Part shown: positions 25,429 to 36,915 of the stretch, piece after piece
How positions within the stretch are numbered: the first letter of the stretch is position 1
How the letters are laid out: the number at the start of each line of letters is the position of its first letter
NCBI RefSeq assembly: GCF_000687475.1
Contig: NC_057321.1
Coordinates: 1,240,001 to 1,304,000 of the forward strand
DNA length: 64,000 nt
Direction: 5' to 3'
Origin: Ustilaginoidea virens
Taxonomy: Eukaryota > Ascomycota > Sordariomycetes > Hypocreales > Clavicipitaceae
Translations under genes and position numbers: made by a program
The notes under the pieces: generated by a model
Database searches by the model: none
What the model was told of the DNA's origin: nothing
The model's input: only the letters and a program-made list of their open reading frames with translations

Positions 25429-26191
25429 TCAACCGACCTGTGTCCCCCCCTTGTCATCCGACCCCCCCATCATAACTTAACTGACCTGACCATTGCTGTG
25501 GGCTATACTCTTAATATAATTGGTTTACTAGGGAATAGTGGGTCAGGTCGCTTTGTATAGAAAACTATATGGAGAAGTACTTTCTCTGATATTTTACTAG
25601 GTTCTTAGGTAGGGGTACCTAGTAAAAGAAATTAAAAAAGTCACTTTCTTTAGAAATATATAGGGAGAAGTACTTTCTCCACTGTTTTATTAGGTTCTTA
25701 TGTAAGGGTACCTAGTAAGAATATTAAAGAAGTCACTTTCTATAGAAATATATATATAAAGAAACCTCTCTTTCTATCCCTAGTACCTAGATACTAGGTA
25801 CCTAGGTACTTAGTAGAAATATAAGAAGTCACTTTATATAGAAAAATATATATAAAGGTACTTTTTCTACGTATAGTACCTAAGGACCTAGGTACCTACC
25901 TAGGTACCTAATAAAAGAAAGGCAGTCACTTTCGATACAAAAGTCTATATAAAGGTACTTTATCTACTTTTAATATTAGGTTCTTAGGTAGGGATACCTA
26001 GTAAAAATATAAGGGAAGTCACTCACTATAGAAAAATATATATAAAGATACTTATAGTCTAGTGGCTACTATAGATTAAAGGATCTACTACTATTTATTA
26101 GCGTATCTCTATATTAGGAAAGAGCATTGGTCAGGTCTGTTAAGTTATTATGGGGGGGTCGAATGACTAGGGGGGGGCATAGGTCGGTTGA
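25429..26191. mobile_element. MITE-like element with 69 bp terminal inverted repeats and tandem core
   Basis: The left end (25429-25497) and the inverted right end (26123-26191) match at about 62 of 69 positions by eye. Both start TCAACCGACCT, carry two C7-C8 runs and end in TAACTTAAC-x-GACCTGACCA-x-TGCT. Between them lies AT-rich DNA unlike the GC-rich surroundings, made of about 5.5 tandem units of 92-97 bp (see the next entry). I see no transposase ORF, so if mobile it is non-autonomous. No clear target-site duplication is visible: GTACAGG lies outside the left end and TATGTAG outside the right. The C runs kept at both ends argue against heavy repeat-induced point mutation. The structure is seen directly; mobility is inference. 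Confidence 0.8.
25548..26075. repeat. About 5.5 tandem 92-97 bp units in the element core
   Basis: Units start at GTC(A/G)CTTT at 25548, 25640, 25732, 25828, 25925 and 26018 (the last partial). A typical unit reads GTCACTTT, TATAGAAA, TATATATAAAGGTAC, TTTCTC, then a palindromic pair TTTACTAGGTTC..GGTACCTAGTAAA that can fold into a hairpin. Units differ by substitutions and short indels; the middle ones have ACCTAGGTACC expansions. Confidence 0.85.
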
Positions 26192-26662
26192 TATGTAGTC
26201 TCATATTGTACTCCGTATGTCTCAAGATCTAGTTTTAATAATCACGTCCCGTCTTTAAGGCTTCGTCCGCAGATACAGTTTGCTGTGGTTGGCTAGGTAC
26301 ATGTGTGCTCCAAGTACCACATAGGGCGGAAAATTATATGCGAGGGTTCGTCTTTCACCGTAAGCGAGGGGAAAACGGTAGAAAAGTTAACAAAATGTAT
26401 GCAGCGGTACTTGCTCCACCCTCAGATAGCGGGACACACCAAGGGAGGTCGCTCAACAGAGATAAATGTATGTCGAGGTACTTTGGATCTAGCGCCTACT
26501 ATCGCAATCGCAGTACGTGAGCAGAACGACTGCTTGCTTCCATCAAATGCTCCCTCGCAGGGTTCCCATCTACCCGCGCCAATCCTCGTCCATCACCCCC
26601 AAGCAGTCCTGTCCATTCCTCCCCAATCGCCTCATCAACACCAGCTCGCAGCGCCGGCGACG
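26192..26662. other. 5' flank of the glycosyltransferase gene
   Basis: Contains one TACTCCGTA motif (26209-26217) and no separate gene. The frame of the downstream gene stays open far upstream but has no supported ATG before 26663. Confidence 0.5.
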
Positions 26663-27736
26663 ATGCATCCCACCACCCCAGCAGCAGCCTCACCCGCCGT
26701 AGCCCGGCCCCCCGTCCCCTCCGACAAAGGTACCCCCCCCCCCCAACCCAGCTTCCGCATCTCTCGTCACAACCTCTTCGCTAACCCGCTCCCCCCCCCC
26801 CCAACCAACCAACCAACCAACCAACCCGTCCAACCAACCAAAACAGCCTGGGCATCCCTCATCACCAGCGACGCCTACCTCCCCGGCCTCCTGACCCTCA
26901 ACCACGCCCTCCGCGGCGTCGGCTCCTCCTACCCCCTCGTGGCGCTCTACACCCCGTCCCTCTCCGCCGCCGCCCTCGCCGCCCTCGCCGCCCGCGCCAT
27001 CCCCGCCCTCGCCGTGCCGGCCCTCTCCCCCCGCTCCGGCAAGTCGTACCCCGACGACCCCCGCTTCGACGACTGCTGGACCAAGCTCGTCGTCTTCTCC
27101 CTCGTCGGCTTCGCCCGCCTCGTCCTCCTCGACGCCGACATGCTCCCCCTCCGCAACATGGACGAGCTCATGGACCTGCCGCTCGACGCCGACCGGCGCG
27201 TCTTCGCCGCCGCCCACGCCTGCGTCTGCAACCCCCTCGGCAAGCCGCACTACCCGCGCGCCTGGGTGCCCCGGAACTGCGCCTTCACCGCGCAGCACGC
27301 CGACCCGGACGCCGCGCAGGTCCGCGCGCCCGACGCCGCCGCCGGCCTGGGCGCCCTCAACAGCGGGCTGCTGGTGGTGCGGCCCTCGCACGGGCTGTTT
27401 GACCAGATCGTCGGGCACATGCACGCCAACGCCGACCGGTACACCCACCCGGACCAGGATCTGCTGGCGGACCTGTACCGCGGCAGGTGGGTAGCCCTGC
27501 CGTACGTGTACAACGCGCTCAAGACGATGCCGGCGCGGGGGGTGCACGACGCCATCTGGAGGCCGGGCAGCATCAAGAACGTGCACTACATCCTCAGCCC
27601 GAAGCCGTGGGAGGAGCTGGACCAGAGCGGCAACTGGACGGGGACAGACGAGACCCATGCGTGGTGGGTCGAGGCAAACAAGGAAAGGCTGCGGCAGGAG
27701 GAGGGCAAGGGCGGCTCGGGGGTAAAAGACGCGTGA
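26663..27736 (+). CDS. Family 8 glycosyltransferase (glycogenin/galactinol synthase-like)
   Basis: Two exons, 26663-26729 and 26847-27736, give 318 residues. The fold is a GT-A nucleotide-sugar transferase: AWASLITSDAYLPGLLTLNHALRGVGSSYPLVALY at the start, the metal-binding LDADM motif (D118, D120), LGALNSGLLVVRP, HPDQDLLADLYRGRW, and the C-terminal IKNVHYILSPKPWEE with its conserved histidine. It should transfer a sugar from a UDP-sugar; the acceptor is unknown. The 117 nt intron (GTACCC..AAACAG, with CGCTAAC inside) is a multiple of three and has no stop. Unspliced it would insert 39 low-complexity, Pro-rich residues before AWASLI, so the splice is inferred from the family's usual N-terminus. 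There is no signal peptide, suggesting a cytosolic enzyme. Convergent with ATG2. Confidence 0.9.
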   Translation: MHPTTPAAASPAVARPPVPSDKGTPPPQPSFRISRHNLFANPLPPPPTNQPTNQPVQPTKTAWASLITSDAYLPGLLTLNHALRGVGSSYPLVALYTPSLSAAALAALAARAIPALAVPALSPRSGKSYPDDPRFDDCWTKLVVFSLVGFARLVLLDADMLPLRNMDELMDLPLDADRRVFAAAHACVCNPLGKPHYPRAWVPRNCAFTAQHADPDAAQVRAPDAAAGLGALNSGLLVVRPSHGLFDQIVGHMHANADRYTHPDQDLLADLYRGRWVALPYVYNALKTMPARGVHDAIWRPGSIKNVHYILSPKPWEELDQSGNWTGTDETHAWWVEANKERLRQEEGKGGSGVKDA

Positions 27737-28296
27737 CGGATCCATCGGTGGCCACATGACCGCCCCCCCGGCCGTACACGACGAGAGTTCCATGATGAAA
27801 GCGACTTGTTGATATATACGGAAGTAATGGCCAATAGATGCTGTAAAAATGATGCAGCCTTCCAGTCCCAGAGCAGGCAAAATGCAGAACGCGACATTTC
27901 GCATGCCGCACGCCGCATGCCGCATTGTCCAACAAGCTTGTTGTACTCAGCCATGGTCCCGAGTAAAACCTTTGTTCCCCCCGGACCGGGATCAAGCCAA
28001 AGACGACAGACACTTTCGCTTCCGCACATACAATCTTGATGATTCGCCTCCTTGGCTGCCAACAAATGTCCAATCCGGCGGTGCCTCGCTCCTTCTTCAG
28101 TCTAGCCTTGTATGTGAGCCTTGTGGTAAATGGTAAATCTTTGCAATGCCTCCGAATCATGTCCAAAAACGCCAAACAATGCGCGGGAAAAAAAGAGAAA
28201 TAAAAGAAGAGACAGAAGAGAAGTCAGAGGATAACGATGAAGGAAAGAAAAGAAAGAAGGAAGGAGGAAAAAAAAAAACAAAAACCTGGGCCTGTT
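27737..28296. other. Intergenic region between convergent genes
   Basis: 3' flanks of the glycosyltransferase and ATG2 genes. A-rich and purine-rich on the plus strand at 28185-28280, that is pyrimidine-rich in the ATG2 sense direction. No gene is seen. Confidence 0.55.
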
Positions 28297-28461
28297 GATC
28301 GTCGTTTAGCTTGCGCAGCACATCTCAATGCTTGTATTTCTGTTGCCCGCCGATCGTCGTTTCGCTTGCGCAGCACATCTCAGTGCTTGTATTTCTGTTG
28401 CCCGCCGATCGTCGCTTCGCTTGCGCAGCACATCTCAGTGCTTGTATTTCTGTTGCCCGCC
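28297..28461 (-). repeat. Three 55 bp tandem copies covering the ATG2 terminal exon
   Basis: Copies lie at 28297-28351, 28352-28406 and 28407-28461, nearly identical. On the minus strand each contains a splice acceptor (GGGCAACAG) followed immediately by an AAATACAAGCA(C/T)TGA exon that encodes KYKH and a stop. The copy nearest ATG2 (28407-28461) is preceded by a GCTAAC branch-point sequence; the other two are not. Confidence 0.9.
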
Positions 28462-31400
28462 GTTAGCTCACATCCTTGGCAGTTGCAAACCACACGCACG
28501 GCTGGGCCGGGCCTGGGCACCCACCTCGGTAATGCGCCTCCTGTTTTCGCGATCGAGAGCATTCGTCGCTCCCATCAGCGTCTGCCCAATGGCTTTGGTC
28601 ACGCCCACGGCCGGCCGGAATATGATTGTCGGCGCTCTGTTCAGCACCGCCTTGGCCGCCCCGACGGCCGACTGCGTGGCCATGACCTCCCCCGGCACCG
28701 CGATGACGGCATCCCTGGCGAGGTTCACGTCTCGCGCCAGGGACCTGAACCCTCCGCGTATGCCCTGCAACACCCCCGTCGGCTGGTCTGCGTACAGCGA
28801 TATCTGCTTCCTGTCCTCGGCATCCACGTCGTCTCCTTCCCGGCCGCCCTCCGCCTGCCCGCGCTCCGTGAGCATCTCCTCGGCGCCTTGGAGGGCGTAT
28901 TGCGTCCCCACGGCCAGTTTCGCGCCCAGCTTGACCAGCTCGGTGCCCGTCGTCCGGGCAAACGCCGCGGCGCCCTTGGAAATGCTCCGTATGACCCTGC
29001 CGTCCTTCTGGTACTCGCGGAGCGGAATCTCCACCAGGTCCCTGAACCCGCTGCCAATGTTGACCAGGGAGCGCACCGGGGCCAGCCCGGCCACAACCCC
29101 GGGGAGTTGGTTGTTCCGCACGTCCGGCATCCAGATGTCGTTCAGCGTCTTCCCGAGACGGTCAAAGCCTGCTATGCCGTAGATGATGACGTGGCGCAGC
29201 ACCATCCGCGACTCTTGGAGCACGATAAAGTTCATGAACTCGGTCGTGTGTCCGGATCGGAGGCCGCCGTAGTCAACCCTCTTGGGCTTGAAATCCAGCT
29301 TGACGGGCACGTCCATGACCTCGGCGCGCTGCAGAAACGGCACGTCGCTGGGAGAGGCGTGCACGGGCACGCCGTCGTCCTTGAACTCGAAGAAGCGCGT
29401 GATGAAATCCAGCGCATCCTGATCCACGTGCAGCCGGAGCGGCAGCACGGTCGCTCGCAGCACCATTTCGGAGGCTGCGAGCTGCGGGATCGGCTTCACG
29501 TTCAGCAGTTCAATGTGAACCATGCTGGTTCCCATTTCGCGCTCTCCGTGATCTTGGTCGTACGTGGCAAACTTCTTCCAGGTCGACGTCGGCACGTGGT
29601 CGAAAATGTCAACATGCTCAATCCTCGCGTCGATGCTGCCTACCGTCTCGCCAGACTCGGGAGGAAACGACACCAGGTCCACGTTGACCCCCCTGAGCTC
29701 AAACGTGATCTTGTGGTGCTTGCTGCGGTTGAGGCGGAGGCGCCTCGACTTGGCGTGAGGCGGCCGCGCGGTTCGATTCGTGCTCGTCGTCACGGTCGTG
29801 GTGACGACGGATTCTGTCTCTGTGCCGTTGTCGTTGAGACCTTCGTTGATGGCGCGCGCGAGCTCCCGCGGGTCACGGTTGGAGGGGATTCCTATGTAGA
29901 TCGAGTTGAAGAGAAAGTCGCCAATCGTCTCCTCGTCCTCCGCCTCCTCCTCGTACACCTGCATGCCGCCAGGTCGGCGGGATTGACGCTCCGTTGCCCT
30001 TGTCTCAACGTCCTCGACCGCCTTGGTAATGATGCTGCGCGTGTTCACCCAGTCGTACCCGTCGAAAAGATTCCAGATGATGTGCACATCGCGCACCGAA
30101 ACTTTGAGAGGGCTATCCCGTACCAACCTGGCTGGCGCTAGGTCGTAAGAGTTGCTGCCAGAGTTCCAAACCATGGCTGTGCGCTCCTCGGGTGCAGCCT
30201 GCTCGTAAAAGTTGTCGTGAATGACCAGATCATCGGTGCTCTGAGATGAGACGCTTCTCGATTGATTCAACCCCGTGAGCAAAACGCCTTCGTCCGTGTC
30301 TTCCATGAGCGCGTCTTGCGGCGAGTGCATACTCTTGGTCGCGTCGAACAGCTCCTCGCCCGCAGGTTGCGGGCCGTAAAAACAGAGGTCGACCGGCAGC
30401 ATCTTCTCACTGCCAAAGTCGTCCTCTGACCCGCTTCCGGCCATTTCCCTGGCGCCAGCAAAGTCTTGATCAAAGTCGTAGTCGCCCTCCGGTCTGCCAA
30501 ACGCTTCTGCGGAGATGGAAGCCAGCAAGTCCTGCACCGGGAGCACCTTGGTCCTGTACTTGTTCTCCTTTGCAGGCGGCGTTGGCGGTGTCAACGCGTT
30601 GGCCAGCGTGATGAGCGTCTGGGTGGAGTCGGCGCACGTCTCGAGCACCAGGAGATCGTCTCGTACTTCGACTTCGACCCGGGCATCGTCATCCGAGCCG
30701 GGGAAAACCAGCGCCACGATACGTGCAGAGGAGATGTAGCATATATCCACAAATCCACGCGCGCACATCTCCTCTACCTGCCGCGACACCGACGAGGATG
30801 ATCGAACTCTTGGCACCCCAGGGCGGTCTCCCGTCGCAACGATTTGCTTCAGGTCGTCGGTCAGAAGAACAGATGCTTTGCTGATGCCAACGGACACCTT
30901 GGTTCGCCCATTGCTCGGCAAGACAGCCTCGAGATGGGCATCAGTCAGCGCCACTACCAACTTGGAAGGCAGCTTGTAGGGATTCAACCCAATCACACAA
31001 TCTCTGAGCCCGACGTCCAGAGTCGGAGGCTTGCTTGGAGTCGCGCCCTTTGCTGCGTTTGGTGGCGGCTGCTGTCGTCCGAGAGCCGTGTGAGCTTGAT
31101 CACCCAGATTCGCCACCGAAGCTGCTAGCCCAGCTTCAAAATCCTGTGGGGTGGCATCGCTTCCCAGGTGGAGAAAGTCCATGATCGTCTCGACCCGATA
31201 TTCGAATCTCAGGTCTTGAAGCTTGAGTTTGATGATGGGCTCCATCTCGTCTCCAATCATGCGCACCATGAGGACTGGGCCGTTGGCGGCCGTCGATCCC
31301 GCCGAGCTTTCAAATAGGCTGGAGCTGACGAGCTCCTCGGTCTTGTTTCTCCGGATGTGGATTCCGTGTACCGCCACCGCCACGAGCGAGGGTACCGTAA

Positions 31401-34400
31401 TCTGGCCAACTTCAAGCTCACAAAGGTCACAAGCCAAGTGTCCGATAGGTTCAGGGAGTTCGCAGTTGATCGATGCTTTTTGAACCCGCGTCAGAGTCAG
31501 CAAGCCAGGCCTGTCATCTTCCGGAAGATACTTGGCGACAGCGGCCAGTTTGACTATTTCGTCCCCGAGTGCGGGAAGGGCAGACAGCTGAGCGACATTT
31601 TTCACGTGCACATTGACCGTCTCCAAGGTTGCTCGCAACACTGATCCCTTTCTCCTCTGACGCAAAAGAGTATCGACCATGACCTCGTCATTCTCGTGGT
31701 CAAACTTGACCTTGGATGGGATGATGAGCTCCAGCAACTTTTCCAGGTCCGCATCCTTCGGTGCCAGGAGAAACTCGAGTCGCATACCACCAATATCTGT
31801 GGTTATGGCTGGGTCTGCCAGAGAGTTCTTCAAATAGGGCCCGGAAACCCGGAGTCTGCTGCAGCCAAACCCTATGCCTTCGTCTCGGCTTACAATCTTC
31901 AGCGCGCTTGCTTCTGCAGCCACACTGCAATCTTTGCCCACAAGCTCGACGACCATTGCCCCGACCCTGATGTTGATTTTATTTTGCGATGCGTCCGACT
32001 TGTCCTGAGGATCAATGGGGGTGTCGAATCGTACACCTCGTGTTCTCGGCAGAGAGGAGGTATCTGCTGACTTTGGCGACAGTGGACTAGATGCCACCGA
32101 TGCGCTCATATTCAGGAAGCTGCTGAGCCCGCCAAACCAGCCAAAGGTCTCGTCAAGTCGTTGCAGGTCGATTTGAACAATCAGAGGGAGCGTCTCTACG
32201 TTTGTCCGGATCGCGCCGTCAGACTGCAAAATCTCGACCCCAATGTCATGGCCAGCTGAGATGAAAGAGTCTCTTACAGATGAGCTCAACTGCCGTGCAC
32301 TGCCAAACGACAGAATATCGCCCTTGGCATATCCAAATCGAAGCTTTTCTAGTTCAATCTTTGTCAGGATGTCGCCCCGTTTAGGCGACACCTTTGCAGC
32401 CGTGGGAACCGTGCTATTTGGCTGCAGTGGCGAGGACGAGATTCTAAGATTCAAAAGGCTTAGGTTCAGGAGGGCCTCTTGGTCCGCACCGAACGCGGAA
32501 AACTCCCTCCGCTGTTGCGGCGGGTCAAACATGCCGTGTAGTTTGTTCAGAAAGTTGACGGCGACTGCCTCGGCCACAATGTCGATGCGAGGCGTGGCCG
32601 TCGGCCTTCCCTCTTGTTGTGCTGCTGCTGGTGGTTTTTGCGTTGCCCGCGGCTTCTCAGGTCTCAAAGCTTTCAGTAACCGATTCACAACCATTGCTGA
32701 CAAAAATGCAATAGACGCATCGAGGTTGATGTGGATCGGTGACAGATGGACTTTGACTGATGCAGAAACCTCAGAGTCGTCGGTCTCCTGGGAGGCAGGC
32801 TGGGGATGCCCGGGCGGCGAAGAACTGTGTATCGAGAACGCCCCTGGCGCCTGCGGATATGTAGAATGTCCCAATGACTGCGAAAGTCGACGCGATGATT
32901 CGGGCGAGTCCGTCTGGAGGCACATATGATGTTGAGGTGATTGAATGTAAATCGAAATCTTGTCGAGCTGTAGAATCTCCTTGACAAGCTTTGGCGGGCT
33001 TTTCGGGGTTTCTGTGCCGTGGTACGCAGAAGCACGGATGGAATCACGGAATCTCGGAGGCTGTTGCAACAACGAGGCTCTGCTAAAGGCAGGGGACGAT
33101 ACAGTGCTGTCGGTATCGGATCCAGCCTCTTCTTTTTCAGGCGGTTTTATTTTTGACTTCAGGGAGCCATCGGGGATGTCATCCGCGCTATCATCCCAGG
33201 CTCCTGGCATTGCTGGCGTTCGCGGTCTGGGTTCCTCAGGTGCGTCAATTTCAGTCAAGGATTCAGCTTCCCCTGCTGCGGGGCCTCCTGTGTTGTCCGG
33301 CGTCGCTTCTGATTGCGGGGTGCCGGCTTTGTCGATGACTTGAGAATCCTCTGCTGTTTGAGGGTCGCCCAGAAGTTGGGATTCGTCAACACCTGCAAAG
33401 CCCATCGAGTCTTCTTGGGGTCTTTCTAAAGTTTCGGCTTCCCCTAACTGCTGCCCCGTCCTGAACCTTGGTCGGTTATCTGCTTGTGAAAAGGCGCTCA
33501 TGTACATACTCTCGGCTTCTTCGTGGCTGTAAAGATGCGAGTGGCTTAGATCAGTCGCAGAGGCGACCACGGAGCTCGGCCGGGCGGCCACATCCGCGGC
33601 CGTTTCTCCACGCGGCCCAGAGAAAATGGAGTTCGGGGAGTTGGTGTCGTGAAAATACTCTGCGTGTGCTAGGTTATCGGGAGCATCCGCCATGGCCGTC
33701 CGAAGCAGTGCACTCGCAGTGCGTGACTGCGTCGGCGATTGATGCCCTGATTCAATCGTGGAGTGGAACAGGACCGAAGCATGAGGCAGGTCGCTGGAGT
33801 CAAGGTAGGTCGACGCTCGAGGGGTTGAAGGCTCTTCTTGATCATCAAGGTCACCTTCAAAATATTCTTCGAGCGACCTCTCCACCTCTGACAGGTCGTA
33901 TGGTATCGCCAGGGCATCTTCGCTGTCTACCAGAGGATGGTCGTGGATGTCCGAGGCGGCGTCATCACATGGGCGCTCACGAAAACTTTCCCTCGGCATT
34001 GCCATCGGCCGCTCATGAAAGCTGCCTTGGGACAGCAGCGTCGGCTGCCGCGAAGGAGGATTTCGTGTCATTGTTGGCGAAGGAGCGAGAGAGGGCGAGG
34101 CTGTTGAAGGTGAACGGGTCAACCCAGCGAAGGCCTCTGCTTCAGATATCAAACAAGCCCGGATACTTGTCAGAGAAATGTGCCGTTCGCCCTCTTGGTG
34201 AGCCATTGGAGGCGTGCCCTCTGGCCCCGTTTGTGTACCCGTAGTGATCCCCTCGACTTCAACTTGCCCAAGAACAACTTGGAAAGAGACGGGCTCCATT
34301 CTCGACGAATTGAACTCGGCAGGTACTTCCAGATCCAGCTGAAAAGCCACATTCTCGATCGTCACCTGCGTTCTGTCCACGATGCCCTGCAAAAAGTCGG

Positions 34401-35068
34401 TCAGGAACCCCGGTAATGATAAGGGCTGGCCTGTGCCCAATTGCAAATCATCTTCGCTTCCGGCGTCGCTCGTCGTCACCGAGGCACCAAGATCAGCAGA
34501 TTCGGCGGCAAGAGCAGCTTCCAGCTGTTTTCTTTCCGAGAGCGGTTCCGTCTCCAAGAAGGACTGCGCCAAATCAGCCGTGTTGGGGACCACCGAGCTC
34601 GGGTGCTGAGGTTGTGAGCTTGCCGGATGGTCTGGCTTGGCTGTATCCCCAGCAGCTATTCTCAATCGCACGTTGACGCCGTGGACTTGGACGATGATGG
34701 GACTTGTGTAAAAATCCATGGGTATCGTGACTCGGAGCAGCAGTACTTTTGCTCTTTCTAGTCCAAACGTAGGAGGCAGGCTGAGTAACTTTTGAAGCTT
34801 CTGAAGCGGGCGTGTTAGCAGGCGAGGTAGGGGAAGTGGGGAGGGGGGAGGGGGAAAGCGGCAAAAAGGCTGGGCTGTCAAGAGCCAGGCATACCTCCAG
34901 TTTGATCCCTACATCTCTAAACTCAAAGACGGTCTTTCTTCCCAGCGCCAAATCTAGGTTTTCCATGTCGAGGGCTTCGTCATCCAACAGGTCCAAGCGG
35001 GAAAGGGCATAACGGAGTAGGCGCTTGGGCATGCCCGAGCCTCGGAAGGAAGGGAATAGCGATGCCAT
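28435..35068 (-). CDS. ATG2: Autophagy-related protein 2 (lipid transfer protein)
   Basis: Three exons on the minus strand, 35068-34895, 34800-28525 and 28449-28435 (introns 94 and 75 nt), give 2154 residues, normal for fungal ATG2. ATG2 is a rod-shaped bridge-type lipid transporter that works with ATG9 and ATG18 at contact sites between the ER and the growing phagophore. The N-terminal chorein module is clear ([31 protein letters not shown] joined by intron 1 to [12 protein letters not shown], then [13 protein letters not shown]). A long acidic, disordered insert follows (about residues 230-620). The C-terminal region contains the conserved [19 protein letters not shown] segment, [23 protein letters not shown], and the amphipathic [20 protein letters not shown] and [15 protein letters not shown] helices. 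The tail is KYKH, reached through a 15 nt terminal exon that is present in three tandem copies. Without that last splice the frame would run on into a non-conserved tail of 18-19 residues. Confidence 0.96.
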
Positions 35069-36915
35069 GCTGGTAGCTAATGATGGACTGGAGCTCCTTG
35101 TGTTTACACGGTTTGATGCGATCCCTCTTGCGAGCCCAGCCTGAAGAGGGGGGGGGGGGGGGAGGCGGTCCCTTTCAGGCCCGGCAGCGGTGCTGTCGGT
35201 ACAATATCACCAAGGCTCGATACCTGAAGCGGGGATGCAAGTCATGCTGCAGGATCAAGCATTTGACGAGATGAAGACGGGGTGGAGGAATAGCTGCTTG
35301 ACTGGGCTCGAAGACGGTATTCCAACTCTGTCCACCAGCTGGCTTTTGGTTGGAAGTCTTTTCGATCCCGGGGGAGCCACGCATGGGGGAGGGTCGGGGA
35401 CTTGGCTGACAGTGCGGCGTTGTCGGAGAGTGAGGCCGGCAGGGTAGAGAGGAGACTGTGGGATGATGGGCCACGGCTCGGTACTTGCAGGTTGCCGGTG
35501 ACATCAAACCAGCCCCGTCCAGCGCGTGGTCGTGCAAGCTTCCAGGGTCATGCACCAGCGCCCACCAGTGCCACCACCAACCACATGTGGCCACTGCCTG
35601 TTATTACGGGGTCAGCTAGTACCAGACGGGGTCAACCAGCACGAGCTAGCCTAGCCGTGCCCTCTGCTGCCGCTCGTGAACAACAAAATATGCACTGTGA
35701 GGTATGCAGCGTCTGGTGCACCTACCTGAAAGGTACTGCCTACCTGGGTGGGTACATGTAGGTACCCAAGATCGGCAAGGGCTATATGGCTGGAACTAGG
35801 TACCTAGCCTAGTACATGTCTAGTACGTCTAGTACCGAGGGACTGCCTCCGACCCCACCCCGCGGCAAACCACCCACCAAGAAGCCTTCGTCAGCATCCA
35901 ACCAGTCAGTGAGAGTCTGGTCTGGCCGGCCAATTGCGCCTTTCCAACTGCCCCGTGCTCGTGATGCGACACCGCCTGACCGCTGACCAGCAAGCAAGAT
36001 ATTGATAGCATCCAGCCGACAACGACCCCGACAGGTTGAGAGCATCAATGCTAACCTACGGAGTAATCCGTTGGTCATCTTTTTCTGGCAAGTCTTGGCC
36101 CATAGTCGTCTTTGCATCCATCCCTGGCTTTTGCCCCTGCCACGCACGCGCCTTTATCGCCCGAGGTTCGCGCACCCCCAAGATTTGCCCGTGCAGAAAA
36201 CACCGAATCCTCCCATTTAGCTTTCCACCTCCTCCCAGCGGCTTGCTTGGCCAGGACCACCGGTCTTGGCCATCCGTGCAGGAATTCAGCTGCGAGGTCG
36301 GCCTTGACATCAATTTGGACCAGATAACAACAACAAATTCAGCCCTAGCCCCCCAGCCCTTCTCTGGGGGCCAAGTCATGCCGCAACATCATGTGCCGGC
36401 GCCGCATCCATTCCGCACCCATTCCGCAACCCGACGGCAATGTGGCCCATTTTTTTTGTCGTCTAGTCGCGGAAATCAACACAAGTGTGGCATGAGGATG
36501 TGTGTTTCAAGGCCGATTTAGCGCTGTTGCCATGTTGGCTTCTCGCGCCTTTCCTTTGCTTGCCCTAGGGGGCCAGCATCTAGCATCTGGCCAGCATCTC
36601 TGGCCAGCATCTCTGGCCAATAACCAAGGCTCCTCCTCCATCGTCGTCCATCGTGGCCCCGAGTTGGAAATCACTTCTCATTCACAGCACAGCATGGACG
36701 CTTACTCGATATGCCGCACCAGTGCATCTGCTCGCACTTCGTCCAGAATCTATCAAGACCTCAGGGCAGCCCTATTCTCTGGATGCCCTGCTCGTGACGG
36801 CACAGCCGAGACCCCGGAAACCGCGCCGGAAACCGCGCCGGAAACCACGCCAATGCAATCAACTACCCCCAAGGTACTGCAATCAGTAATGTAGTTCTGC
36901 ACACCTGGCCCCCCC
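35069..36915. other. Intergenic region between divergent ATG2 and amine oxidase genes
   Basis: A 1.8 kb divergent promoter region. It contains a G homopolymer (35148-35163), ACCTACC/GGTACCTA motifs (35718-35835), and a TCTGGCCAGCATC triplication at 36580-36618. No conserved ORF is seen. Part of the first exon of the amine oxidase gene could lie near its right edge. Confidence 0.5.

Noticed and set aside
25429..26191. Remnant of an autonomous transposon or retroelement LTR
   Set aside because: Ends are inverted rather than direct, the interior has no open frame of useful length, and no transposase or reverse-transcriptase motif is visible.
26303..26662. Upstream extension of the glycosyltransferase frame (120 codons)
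   Set aside because: The open frame begins at a GTG, is not conserved in composition and has no in-frame ATG; the family starts close to 26663.
28237..30141. 634-codon plus-strand ORF opposite ATG2
   Set aside because: Antisense shadow of the ATG2 C-terminal region, entered through the 55 bp repeat.
36502..36894. Plus-strand ORF before the amine oxidase as a separate gene or first exon
   Set aside because: No domain, repeat-rich (TCTGGCCAGCATC), and no splice donor that clearly joins it to the oxidase.
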